Part shown: positions 25,239 through 32,538 of the stretch, one piece after another
Layout of the letters: each line of letters begins with the position of its first letter
How positions within the stretch are numbered: the first letter of the stretch is position 1
Source of the DNA: Thermoanaerobaculaceae bacterium
GTDB taxonomy: Bacteria; Acidobacteriota; Thermoanaerobaculia; Thermoanaerobaculales; Thermoanaerobaculaceae
Direction of reading: 5' to 3'
DNA length: 32,538 nucleotides
NCBI GenBank assembly: GCA_013388425.1
Contig: JACADV010000067.1
Span: 1 to 32,538 of the forward strand
Notes under the pieces: model-generated
What the model was told of the DNA's origin: nothing
Databases searched by the model: none
Seen by the model: the letters and a program-made list of their open reading frames with translations, nothing else
Translations under genes and position numbers: made by a program

Positions 25239-25958
25239 TCACCCGCGGGGCAGGGGCAGGAGCGCTCCTCCCGACACCGGCAGGTCGATCCCAGTGATGT
25301 GGCACTGGCGTTCGTCGACCAGGAAGAGCACCGCCGCCGCTACGTCCTCGGGCTCCGCCACCCGGCGGAGGGGAATGCCCGCCACGATCCGGGCCAGCCG
25401 CTCGGGATCCTCAAGAGCCGGTGCCGCCATGGGGGTTCGCACCCACCCAGGCGACACGAGGTTGACGCGGATGGCAGGGGCCAGCTCCTGGGCCAGCGAC
25501 TGCACCAGTCCCCACAGGGCAGCCTTCGAACCCGCGTAGTGGCTGTGCCCTGGCTCGCCCCGCTCGCCGGCGGTGGAACCGATCAGTACGATGGCGCCGC
25601 CGCGCATCCGCCTCGCCGCCTCGCGGCACAGGTAGTAGGCGGAAAAGGTGTTGACCCGAAAGATCGCCTCCAGTTGCCCCGCCCCGAGCTCGCGAATCGG
25701 TGCCGCGTTCCACACCCCGGCCGAATGCACCAGCACCTGGAAATCGCCGGCTTCGCGGCACACCGCCACGCACCCCGCTTCGGTGGACAGATCGGCCGCC
25801 ACAGGCTGCACCCGCGCCCCAAACTCCTCCACCAGCTGCTCCACCGCCGCTGCCCCGCGCCGGTACTGGGCAACCACCGCATCGCCGTTGCCGAGAAACG
25901 CCCGGACGCAGGCCAGACCGATGCCGCTGGATGCCCCGGTCACCACGACTCGTCGCAC
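25239..25958 (-). CDS. short-chain dehydrogenase/reductase (FabG-like SDR)
   Basis: The 239-residue protein is a classical SDR: NAD(P) motif TGASSGIG (7-14), Asn103 in RVNTFSAYY, catalytic Ser128 (IGSTAG), Tyr141 and Lys145 (HYAGSKAAL), and VSPGWVRTPM. It would oxidise or reduce a hydroxyl/keto group on an unknown substrate; many such proteins are called 3-oxoacyl-ACP reductase. The GTG start follows GGGGGAGGGGTAAG and lies one base after the stop of the alpha-alpha barrel gene. Confidence 0.9.
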   Translation of the reverse strand: MRRVVVTGASSGIGLACVRAFLGNGDAVVAQYRRGAAAVEQLVEEFGARVQPVAADLSTEAGCVAVCREAGDFQVLVHSAGVWNAAPIRELGAGQLEAIFRVNTFSAYYLCREAARRMRGGAIVLIGSTAGERGEPGHSHYAGSKAALWGLVQSLAQELAPAIRVNLVSPGWVRTPMAAPALEDPERLARIVAGIPLRRVAEPEDVAAAVLFLVDERQCHITGIDLPVSGGALLPLPRG

Positions 25959-25959
25959 C

Positions 25960-26901
25960 TTACCCCTCCCCCAGGACGCGACCGTACTGGGCCAGCGCCA
26001 CCAGCGCCTTGAGGGTGACCCAGCGCGACGGTGCCCCGAACGGTTCGCCCCGGAAAACTCGATCTCCCTGCACCCACCGGCCACCCGCCTCCTGCCGCGC
26101 GCGCACCAGCTCCGTGGCCCGCACGCACCACTCCCCCGCCGGCACCCCGAGCCGCGCCAGGGCGTACACCGCGTCCAGGAGATCCGTCCGTCCCAGGTTG
26201 GGGTGCGCCCAGCGTAGCCAGCTGCGCGGCGCCACCCCGGCGAGGAAGAACGCATGTCCCTCGAGCCAAGCGAGGGCCCTCTGGAGCAACTCGGCAAGCG
26301 CACCCCGCTCGTTGGGCGGATGCTCCCCCACCGCTCGCAGTACCGCCACGGCCGCCACCGGACAGCCGCCGCCCACCAGATGGCGCAGCTCCGGACAGCT
26401 CCACCCCGGGTAGCCAGGCCGCGCCGCCAACCACGCCACTGCCTCGCGAAGTCGCGGGTGGTGTGCAAAGCCGAGGCGCGCCAGGGCCGCGCACACCTCG
26501 GCGGTGAAACACGCCGAGGGGAGGCGCCCCTTACCCGTGGCGAAGCCGCCCGAAGTGGGCTGCAGCGCACTCAAGAGCACCTCGGCCGCGAGCACCATGC
26601 GCCGATCCTCCGGATCGGCCCCGAGCCAGGTGGCGGCCAGCAACTCCCAGGCGGTTCCTCCCCAGCGCGCACCGTAGCCGGCTGGACTCCCCCAGAAACC
26701 CAGGGGGTTTTGCCGCGCCAGGATCTCCGCCGCCAACCCCCGCTCCCGGCACGCCTCCCGGGCACGCCGCACCGCCGGCGAATCGTCGGGTCTGTCCAAC
26801 AGTTCCACGAGCGTGCGCCACAGCACGCCCGGTTCCGCCTCGTCGAGGAGGAAAGCCGATGGGTCCCCCCGCAGGTGGACCCACCACGCCCCCTCGCTCA
26901 C
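25960..26901 (-). CDS. alpha/alpha-toroid protein (squalene cyclase/prenyltransferase-repeat-like), function unknown
   Basis: The 313-residue protein is all-helical by eye and has repeated short blocks of the kind seen in alpha-alpha barrel enzymes: PLGFWGSPAGYGARWGGTAW, PTSGGFATGKGRL followed by CFTAEVCAALARLGF, and RTDLLDAVYALARLG with ARQEAGGRWV. The glycine-tryptophan turns resemble the QW-type repeats of terpene cyclases, but no DXDD acid motif is seen, so cyclase activity is doubtful. The start GTG 26901 was preferred because it shares GTGA with the upstream stop and has GGAG nine bases before it; GTG 26916 would add five residues. Confidence 0.6.
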   Translation of the reverse strand: MSEGAWWVHLRGDPSAFLLDEAEPGVLWRTLVELLDRPDDSPAVRRAREACRERGLAAEILARQNPLGFWGSPAGYGARWGGTAWELLAATWLGADPEDRRMVLAAEVLLSALQPTSGGFATGKGRLPSACFTAEVCAALARLGFAHHPRLREAVAWLAARPGYPGWSCPELRHLVGGGCPVAAVAVLRAVGEHPPNERGALAELLQRALAWLEGHAFFLAGVAPRSWLRWAHPNLGRTDLLDAVYALARLGVPAGEWCVRATELVRARQEAGGRWVQGDRVFRGEPFGAPSRWVTLKALVALAQYGRVLGEG

Positions 26902-27173
26902 GAACCGTGTCTCCACCGCGCCCGCGCTGCCTGGATGGCCTGCAGGGCACTGGTGATTCGCGACAACCGCCGGTTCTTGGCCTGCAAGGCCGGAATGTCG
27001 TCCAGCGGCACCTGTTCCGCCCGCAGATCCCGTGCCAGCCGTTCCAGCTCGAACTGCAGCTGCGCCATCTCGTCGAGGGTGAGGCGCTTGAGCTGCACCG
27101 CCGTGAGCAGCGTGTACCCCTCCGAAATCTGCCCCGCCATTCCGTACGCCGAACCACCCAGGAAGGGACTCAT
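26898..27173 (-). CDS. small helical/coiled-coil protein of unknown function
   Basis: The 91-residue protein begins with a glycine-rich MSPFLGGSAYGMAGQISEGY and continues as a long charged helix (about 28-85) with heptad-like leucines, suggesting a coiled coil. It has no recognised domain. The ATG follows GGGGGAGGTGAG. Its stop overlaps the start of the alpha-alpha barrel gene, so it is the first gene of that operon and could be a partner or scaffold for it. It is divergent from glutaryl-CoA dehydrogenase. Confidence 0.65.
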   Translation of the reverse strand: MSPFLGGSAYGMAGQISEGYTLLTAVQLKRLTLDEMAQLQFELERLARDLRAEQVPLDDIPALQAKNRRLSRITSALQAIQAARARWRHGS

Positions 27174-27259
27174 CTCACCTCCCCCAGCGCTCGGGGCGCT
27201 GCGAGCCCTGCCGAACGGTGGGTGAACCCGAACCGCCAAGCTCCGCCCCGCTGGGGGAA

Positions 27260-27268
27260 TGGTACCGT
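27260..27268 (+). promoter_or_regulatory. predicted extended -10 promoter of gcdH
   Basis: TGGTACCGT (-10 TACCGT at 27263-27268) lies 33 bases before the start codon and is identical to the element ahead of the gene at 32413. No good -35 is present. Confidence 0.4.
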
Positions 27269-27301
27269 GACTCTTGGCAGTTGGGATGGCGGAGGTACCC
27301 C

Positions 27302-28492
27302 ATGGCACGAGCATCCCTGGATCTCTACCGCGTGGAAGACCTGCTCACCGACGAGGAGCGTCTCGCTCGCGACACCGTTCGGGACTGGGTGGAAGCCCGG
27401 GTCATGCCCCACATCGAGGCGTGGGCCTGGGAGGGGCGCTTCCCCCGCGAGCTGGTGGCCGAAATGGCGGCGTTGCAACTACTCGGCGCCACCTGGACGG
27501 AGTACGGCCTGCCCGGACTGTCGCAGGTGGGCTACGGCCTCGTGTTGCAGGAGCTGGAGCGCGGCGATTCGGCCCTGCGCTCCTTTGTCTCCGTGCAGAA
27601 CTCGCTGGTGATGTACCCCATCCTCACCTGGGGGAGCCAGGAGCAACGCGATCGCTGGATACCGTCCCTGGCCCGGGGCGAAGCCATCGGGTGCTTCGGC
27701 CTCACGGAACCGGACTTTGGCTCGAACCCCGGCGCCATGCGAACGCGCGCCCGCCGGGTGGCCGACGGGTGGGTACTGAACGGGGAGAAGGCCTGGATCA
27801 CCAACGGCTTGATCGCCGATGTGGCCGTCGTTTGGGCCAAGGACGACAGCGGCAGTGTGGCCGGCTTCCTCGTAGAGCGCGGCACGCCGGGTTTTGCTGC
27901 CATCGATCACAAGGGGAAATACTCGTTGCGCGCCTCGGTCACCTCGCAGCTCTCCTTCTCCGACTGCCTCCTCCCCCTCTCCGCCCGCCTCCCCCTGGCC
28001 AACGGGCTAAAGTGCCCCCTCTCCTGCCTCACCCAGGCCCGCTACGGCATTGCCTGGGGAGCGCTGGGCTCGGCCCTTGCCATGTACCACGCTGCCCTCG
28101 ACTACGCCCGCACCCGCATCCAGTTTGGGGGTGCACCCATTGCCGCCCACCAGATCATCCAGGAGCGGCTGGTTTGGATGGCCAACGAGATCACCAAGGG
28201 ACAGCTCCTGGTGTGGCGCCTCGGCCGCCTGAAAGAGGAAGGGCGAGCCACCTACGTGCAGGTCTCCCAGGCCAAGCGCAACTCTTGCTGGGTGGCGCGG
28301 GAGTGTGCCCGGCTTGCCCGCGAAATCCACGGCGCCAACGGCATTGTCAACGAGTACCCGGTGATGCGGCACCTGATGAACATCGAGTCGGTCTACACCT
28401 ACGAGGGGACCCACGACATGCACACCCTGATCCTCGGCGAACACCTCACGGGCATTCCCGCCTTCCTGCCGCCCTGCCAAGGAGAACCCTAG
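27302..28492 (+). CDS. gcdH: glutaryl-CoA dehydrogenase-like acyl-CoA dehydrogenase
   Basis: The 396-residue flavoprotein has the GcdH pattern: LARDTVRDWVEARVMPHIEAW, SVQNSLVMYPI, GCFGLTEPDFGSNPGAM and the catalytic base Glu368 in TYEGTHDMHTLI. The SVQ-S/N-SLVM and GCFGLTEP segments are typical of glutaryl-CoA dehydrogenases and separate them from short-chain acyl-CoA dehydrogenases. It would oxidise and decarboxylate glutaryl-CoA to crotonyl-CoA during lysine, tryptophan or aromatic breakdown and hand electrons to ETF. The ATG follows GGAGGTACCCC. Crotonyl-CoA would feed the beta-oxidation enzymes at the start of the window. Confidence 0.88.
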   Translation: MARASLDLYRVEDLLTDEERLARDTVRDWVEARVMPHIEAWAWEGRFPRELVAEMAALQLLGATWTEYGLPGLSQVGYGLVLQELERGDSALRSFVSVQNSLVMYPILTWGSQEQRDRWIPSLARGEAIGCFGLTEPDFGSNPGAMRTRARRVADGWVLNGEKAWITNGLIADVAVVWAKDDSGSVAGFLVERGTPGFAAIDHKGKYSLRASVTSQLSFSDCLLPLSARLPLANGLKCPLSCLTQARYGIAWGALGSALAMYHAALDYARTRIQFGGAPIAAHQIIQERLVWMANEITKGQLLVWRLGRLKEEGRATYVQVSQAKRNSCWVARECARLAREIHGANGIVNEYPVMRHLMNIESVYTYEGTHDMHTLILGEHLTGIPAFLPPCQGEP

Positions 28493-28523
28493 GCGCGCGC
28501 CGGCGGCTGGCGGTGCTCGAGCG

Positions 28524-28529
28524 TATAAT
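28524..28529 (+). promoter_or_regulatory. perfect -10 hexamer ahead of the LecA-like gene
   Basis: A consensus TATAAT lies 60 bases before the ATG at 28589, inside the 96-base gap after gcdH. The -35 region is not convincing. It implies separate transcription of the exported protein. Confidence 0.5.
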
Positions 28530-28588
28530 GGCGGCGCTCACCGCGCTGTGCCAGCTCGCCACCGGCGCGGAAGGATCGGGAGGGTTCC

Positions 28589-29026
28589 ATGAGACTGTTG
28601 CGCAGTGCCCTGCCTCTCACGGCACTCCTCGTCGTCCCCGCCGTTCTCGGCCTATCCTGCGGCGCTCCGCCCCAGAACACCGTGGTCGCGGTTGCAGCGG
28701 ATCGCGTATGGACCGACTCGGGGCTCGACGTCACGAAAGGACGCGAGATCACGATCGAAGCGGAGGGCAAGGTGTGGGCCAACCCCACGCTCTCCTACGG
28801 CCCCGAGGGCGAATCCCGGCGCCCCGAGTGGAAGCAGTACAGCGTCATTGCTGAGGCTCCCCACCTGGGTCTCATCGCCAAGATCGGCGAGGACGGCGCA
28901 CCTTTCTTCCTGGGCCGCAGCTACCAGGCGCGGCTAGCCACAAGCGGCCGGCTCTACCTGGGCGTCAACGACAAGGACACCGCCAACAACAAGGGCGAGT
29001 TCACGGTCAAGGTGACGGTGCGGTAG
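28589..29026 (+). CDS. exported LecA/PA-IL-like carbohydrate-binding-domain protein, possible lipoprotein
   Basis: The 145-residue precursor has a signal peptide with a cysteine at residue 24 (AVLGLSCG), an imperfect lipobox. The mature part fits the LecA (PA-IL) fold: WTDSGLDVTKGREITIEAEG, then SYGPEGESRRP, LIAKIGEDGAPFFLG and the end LYLGVNDKDTANNKGEFTV. In LecA the segment ND..T..NN binds calcium and galactose; here Asp128, Thr131, Asn133 and Asn134 keep that order with a slightly shorter loop. A cell-envelope sugar-binding or calcium-binding role is inferred. GGGAGG precedes the ATG. It appears to be a single-gene unit. Confidence 0.7.
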   Translation: MRLLRSALPLTALLVVPAVLGLSCGAPPQNTVVAVAADRVWTDSGLDVTKGREITIEAEGKVWANPTLSYGPEGESRRPEWKQYSVIAEAPHLGLIAKIGEDGAPFFLGRSYQARLATSGRLYLGVNDKDTANNKGEFTVKVTVR

Positions 29027-29056
29027 GGCCAAAGGCCCCGCGGCCGGTTCCGGCCG
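29026..29056. terminator. two tandem GC hairpins between convergent genes
   Basis: GGGCC-AAA-GGCCC (29026-29038) is followed by the perfect CGGCCGG/CCGGCCG inverted repeat (29041-29056). They fill the 48-base gap between the LecA-like gene and the opposing response regulator. No T-run follows. Confidence 0.5.
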
Positions 29057-29074
29057 AGCCGCGAAGCGGGCAGC

Positions 29075-29464
29075 CTACCGTTTCATGATCGAGTCGAGGA
29101 TCATGAGGCAGGCTGCGTGCTGCTCGGGCTCGTTCTTCTCGATCACCGCCAGGCAGCCAGTGCGATCGAACACCTGGTGCAGCTCGTTGGCCGGCCGTGC
29201 CGAGGCAATGATGATCCGCTTGAGGTTGACGCCGCTCCCGCGGGCTCGCTCCAGGATCGCCATGCCGTCCAGTCCCGGCATCTCCCAGTCCAGCAGCATG
29301 AGGTGGATGTCCGGCCCGAGCGCCGCCACCGCCACCTGGGGGTCCACGTACGTCTCCACGCTCACCCCCGACCCGTAACGGGAGCACAGGAGAGAGCGCC
29401 ACCAGGCGCACTGTGTGGGCGAGTCGTCGATGACCACGACCCGCTTGGGTCTAGCGCCGCTCAC
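29075..29464 (-). CDS. single-domain response regulator
   Basis: The 129-residue protein is only a receiver domain. Asp13/Asp14 (VIDDSPTQ), phospho-acceptor Asp59 (LMLLDWEMPG), the Ser in IIIASARP and Lys in VIEKNEP complete the active site. CheY-like proteins of this kind act by protein contact. The GTG start was chosen because it overlaps the pyrC stop by 14 bases; the frame runs further upstream but without a supported start. It is the last gene of the pyrimidine operon, an unexpected place; its kinase is not in this operon. Confidence 0.85.
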   Translation of the reverse strand: MSGARPKRVVVIDDSPTQCAWWRSLLCSRYGSGVSVETYVDPQVAVAALGPDIHLMLLDWEMPGLDGMAILERARGSGVNLKRIIIASARPANELHQVFDRTGCLAVIEKNEPEQHAACLMILDSIMKR

Positions 29465-30723
29465 GCCGCCACACCACCTTCCCGCCGAGAATCGTGGCCA
29501 CAGGCCACCCTCGCAGCCGCCGCCCCGCAAAGGGCGTGTTGCGCGACTTGGACAGGAACTTGTCCGGATTGACCGGCAACCTGGCCTCGCTATCCAGCAG
29601 CGTCATGTCGGCCACACTCCCCACCTTGAGCGTCCCCCCCGGCAGCGAGAAGAGCCGCGCCGGGTTGGTGGACCACAGCGCCACGAAGCGGGTCAGGGGT
29701 AGCTTGTGCTGACGCACAAAGAGGTCGTAGGTCACCGGCACCGCCGTCTCGAGCCCCACCACTCCAAACGGCGCCAGGTCGAACTCCAGGGCCTTCTCGT
29801 CCGCGTGGTGGGGGGCGTGGTCGGTGGCCAAGCAGTCCACGGTTCCGTCCAGCACCCCCTCCAGGAGGGCCGCCACATGCTCCGCCGAGCGCAGCGGCGG
29901 GTTCATCTTGAAGTTGGTGTCGTAGGAGGACTCCAGCACGGCCGTGTCGGTGAGCGCCAGGTGGTGCGGCGTCACCTCGCAGCTCACGGCCAGCCCCTGG
30001 CTCTTGGCTCGGCGCACCCACTCCAGCGACTGACGGGTGGAGAGGTGCGCAAGGTGGAGCCGGGCCCCGGTGAGCCCAGCCAGGATGACGTCCCGCGCCA
30101 CCACCACCTCTTCTGCCGCCGCGGGGATGCCCCGCAGCCCCAGGCGGGTGGACACGGCCCCCTCGTGCATCACCCCTCCCGCCACCAGGGTGGGATCCTC
30201 GCAGTGGTCCACCACCGGAATGCCAAACAGCAGCGAGTACTCCAGGGCGCGGCGCATGAGGTAGGCGTGGCGCACCGGCCGGCCGTCATCGGAAACTGCC
30301 ACCGCCCCGGCGCGGACCATCTCGCCCATCTCCGACAGTTCCTCCCCCGCCTGCCCCTTGGAGATTGCCCCGATGGGGTAGACCCGGGCCGCTCCGGCCT
30401 CCTCGGCGCGCTTGCGGATGAACTCGGTCACCGCCGCCGAATCGTTCACCGGTTGCGTGTTGGGCATGCAGCACACCGCCGTGAAGCCTCCTGCCAGTGC
30501 CGCCGCCGCCCCGCTGGCGATGGTCTCCTTGTACTCGAAACCCGGCTCGCGCAGGTGGGTGTGCACGTCGATGAAGCCGGGGGTGGCCATCAGGCCCGCC
30601 GCATCGATCACTTCAGCACCCCGCTCCTCGATCCTCTCCGCCAGACGGGCAATGCGGCCGTCCACCACCAAGACGTCCAGCCCCTCGTCCAGCCGCTGAC
30701 TGGGGTCGATCACCCGCGCGTGC

Positions 30724-30743
<20 letters not shown>
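29451..30743 (-). CDS. pyrC: dihydroorotase, class I
   Basis: The 430-residue amidohydrolase has [10 protein letters not shown] (His61, His63 as metal ligands), a SDDG aspartate in place of the carboxylated lysine as in class I enzymes, [16 protein letters not shown] and the catalytic ATDHAPHH. It closes carbamoyl-aspartate to dihydroorotate, the third step of UMP synthesis. Its GTG start lies inside the 3' end of pyrB (20-base overlap), so the two are translated together. Length and motifs are complete, so it should be active. Confidence 0.95.
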
Positions 30744-31676
<933 letters not shown>

Positions 31677-31680
<4 letters not shown>

Positions 31681-32228
31681 CCTTCCACCTCCTTCTCGAC
31701 CCATACGCCCTCCTCGCCGTCGCACTCGACCAGGCGCACCTGCACGTCGTCGCTCCGTGCCGAGGGGATCTGCCGGCCAACGAAATCCGCCGCAATGGGC
31801 AACTCCCGGTGACCGCGGTCCACCAGCACCGCGAGACGGATGGCTTTCGGCCGGCCGTAATCCATGAGGGTGTCGAGGGCCGCCCGCACCGTGCGCCCCG
31901 TGTACAGCACGTCATCCACCAGCACCACCACCCGGTTGTCCACCCGCTCGGGCAGATCCGTGGAGCGGAGGACCGGCTGCTGGTGGGCCGCTCGCCAGGG
32001 ACCCACGTCGTCCCGGTAGAGCGTGATATCGAGGGCGCCCACCGGCGGCTCGACCCCCGTGGCGGCGGCAATGAGCTTGGCGAGTCGGCGCGCCAGCGGC
32101 ACGCCGCGCGTCTGCACGCCGATCAGGTAGGTGAGCTTCTCGTCACCAGACCGCTCCACGATCTGGGCGGCCATCCGGGCGAGCGTCTTACCGATCCCGG
32201 CCGCGTCCAGAATCTGGACTCTCTTCAT
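31677..32228 (-). CDS. pyrR: PyrR: pyrimidine operon regulator / uracil phosphoribosyltransferase
   Basis: The 183-residue protein has the PRPP-binding loop [13 protein letters not shown] (about 101-113) and [13 protein letters not shown] of PyrR. In Bacillus it senses UMP and binds pyr mRNA; in other bacteria it mainly acts as uracil phosphoribosyltransferase. The predicted promoter leaves a leader of only about 20 bases, so a Bacillus-type attenuator ahead of pyrR is not visible. The ATG follows GGGAGGGACGCG. It is the first gene of pyrR-pyrB-pyrC-response regulator. Confidence 0.95.
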
Positions 32229-32253
32229 CGCGTCCCTCCCGCGTCGGCGCCCG

Positions 32254-32262
32254 ATCCTACCA
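32254..32262 (-). promoter_or_regulatory. predicted extended -10 promoter of pyrR operon
   Basis: TGGTAGGAT on the minus strand (-10 TAGGAT at 32254-32259) lies 26 bases ahead of the pyrR ATG. No strong -35 is seen. Confidence 0.4.
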
Positions 32263-32301
32263 CAGCTCCACCGCCCAGTCTTCCGAGCGCCGCACCTCGC
32301 C

Positions 32302-32342
32302 CCCAAGACCCACCCGCAGCGGGCGGGAAAGCGCTGCTTGGG
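32302..32342. repeat. imperfect inverted repeat between divergent promoters
   Basis: CCCAA (32302-32306) pairs with TTGGG (32338-32342), and inside GCAGCG (32316-32321) pairs with CGCTGC (32332-32337); a competing inner stem CCCGC/GCGGG also exists. It lies between the predicted pyrR promoter and the promoter of the divergent gene, where an operator could sit. It may equally be a product of high GC content. Confidence 0.3.
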
Positions 32343-32381
32343 AGCCGCTGGCGCAACCAGGGAGCACAGGACCACGAGGCG

Positions 32382-32390
32382 TGGTACCGT
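32382..32390 (+). promoter_or_regulatory. predicted extended -10 promoter of the last gene
   Basis: TGGTACCGT (-10 at 32385-32390) lies 22 bases before the ATG, identical to the element ahead of gcdH. Confidence 0.4.
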
Positions 32391-32412
32391 TGCTCGGAGG
32401 AGGAGGGTACCC

Positions 32413-32538
32413 ATGGAGGCTGGAACCCGCCCCGCACCTGCCGCTCCCAGCGCCGTTGCACCGGCCAGCGCGACGCCCGTGGCCGATCGCATCCGCGACC
32501 GGCTGCGCCGGGCCGGCGTCCGCTTCCACGCCAACGAC
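32413..32538 (+). CDS. 5' end of a gene, possibly GTP cyclohydrolase I
   Basis: Only 42 residues are visible before the window ends. A low-complexity Ala/Pro start is followed by VADRIRDRLRRAGVRFHAND, which reminds me of the N-terminus of a subset of FolE proteins (RFHANDNI-type), but no catalytic part is seen. The ATG follows GGAGGAGGAGGGTACCC and a plausible promoter, so a real gene start is well supported, while the product is a weak guess. Confidence 0.45.
   Translation, partial: MEAGTRPAPAAPSAVAPASATPVADRIRDRLRRAGVRFHAND

Noticed and set aside
22632-26012. A very long open frame on the plus strand, about 1,100 codons
   Set aside because: It lies antisense to the ferritin-like, CoA-transferase, alanine dehydrogenase-like and SDR genes; its translation is low-complexity, rich in His, Arg, Gly and Pro, and typical of a GC-rich shadow frame.
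32229-32412. A PyrR-binding attenuator or other riboswitch ahead of pyrR
   Set aside because: No conserved PyrR-binding sequence or terminator/antiterminator pair is visible; only an imperfect inverted repeat lies there, upstream of the predicted promoter.

Overview
This is a very GC-rich bacterial chromosome segment made almost entirely of core metabolic and housekeeping genes. Genes are tightly packed, many start with GTG, and start and stop codons often overlap. I see no insertion sequence, phage gene, CRISPR array or rRNA, and no gene-free stretch longer than 300 bases. The gene content suggests an aerobic or respiring chemoheterotroph that oxidises fatty acids: a beta-oxidation pair next to an ETF:quinone oxidoreductase, glutaryl-CoA dehydrogenase, and a cobalamin adenosyltransferase. 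An Acidobacteriota or deltaproteobacterial/myxobacterial-type lineage would fit, but this is a low-confidence guess from gene style and order.

Layout. (1) 2-4828: the 3' part of a 3-hydroxyacyl-CoA dehydrogenase/enoyl-CoA hydratase and a thiolase (+), facing a YraN-type protein and a membrane Fe-S electron carrier of the EtfD/FadF/EMO type (-). (2) 4993-9321: a tandem GNAT protein (+) meeting RNase R (-) tail to tail, a tRNA-Leu(CAG) behind a near-consensus promoter, and a small operon (-) of acyl carrier protein, hotdog dehydratase-like protein and STAS protein. (3) 9366-19915 (-): one coupled nine-gene run, in transcription order sensor kinase with receiver, PduO-type adenosyltransferase, isocitrate/isopropylmalate dehydrogenase-like enzyme, PhoH, PgpH-like 7TM-HD phosphohydrolase, YbeY, CorC-like protein, Era, glutaredoxin-like protein. 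Seven of the eight junctions overlap. (4) 20023-25157: gamma-glutamyltransferase (+) and, on the minus strand, an alanine dehydrogenase-like protein, a CoA-transferase, a half-size ferritin-like protein and an unknown protein with a receiver-like fold. (5) 25239-29026: an SDR / alpha-alpha barrel / small coiled-coil operon (-), divergent from glutaryl-CoA dehydrogenase (+), then a LecA-like exported protein (+). (6) 29075-32538: pyrR-pyrB-pyrC with a single-domain response regulator at the end (-), and the 5' end of a divergent gene (+), possibly GTP cyclohydrolase I.

How the genes work together. The thiolase, the multifunctional beta-oxidation enzyme, the membrane Fe-S protein and GcdH form an acyl-CoA oxidation route whose electrons would leave through ETF (not in this window) to quinone. 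The long operon mixes RNA and ribosome maturation (YbeY, Era, PhoH) with second-messenger turnover (PgpH) under a leading sensor kinase. Several promoters look like an extended -10 of the form TGGTAnnnT. The least explained items are the sensor kinase with an eroded ATP-binding domain, the alanine dehydrogenase homologue without its two catalytic residues, and the ferritin-half/pseudo-receiver pair. I did not find one clearly new multi-gene system.
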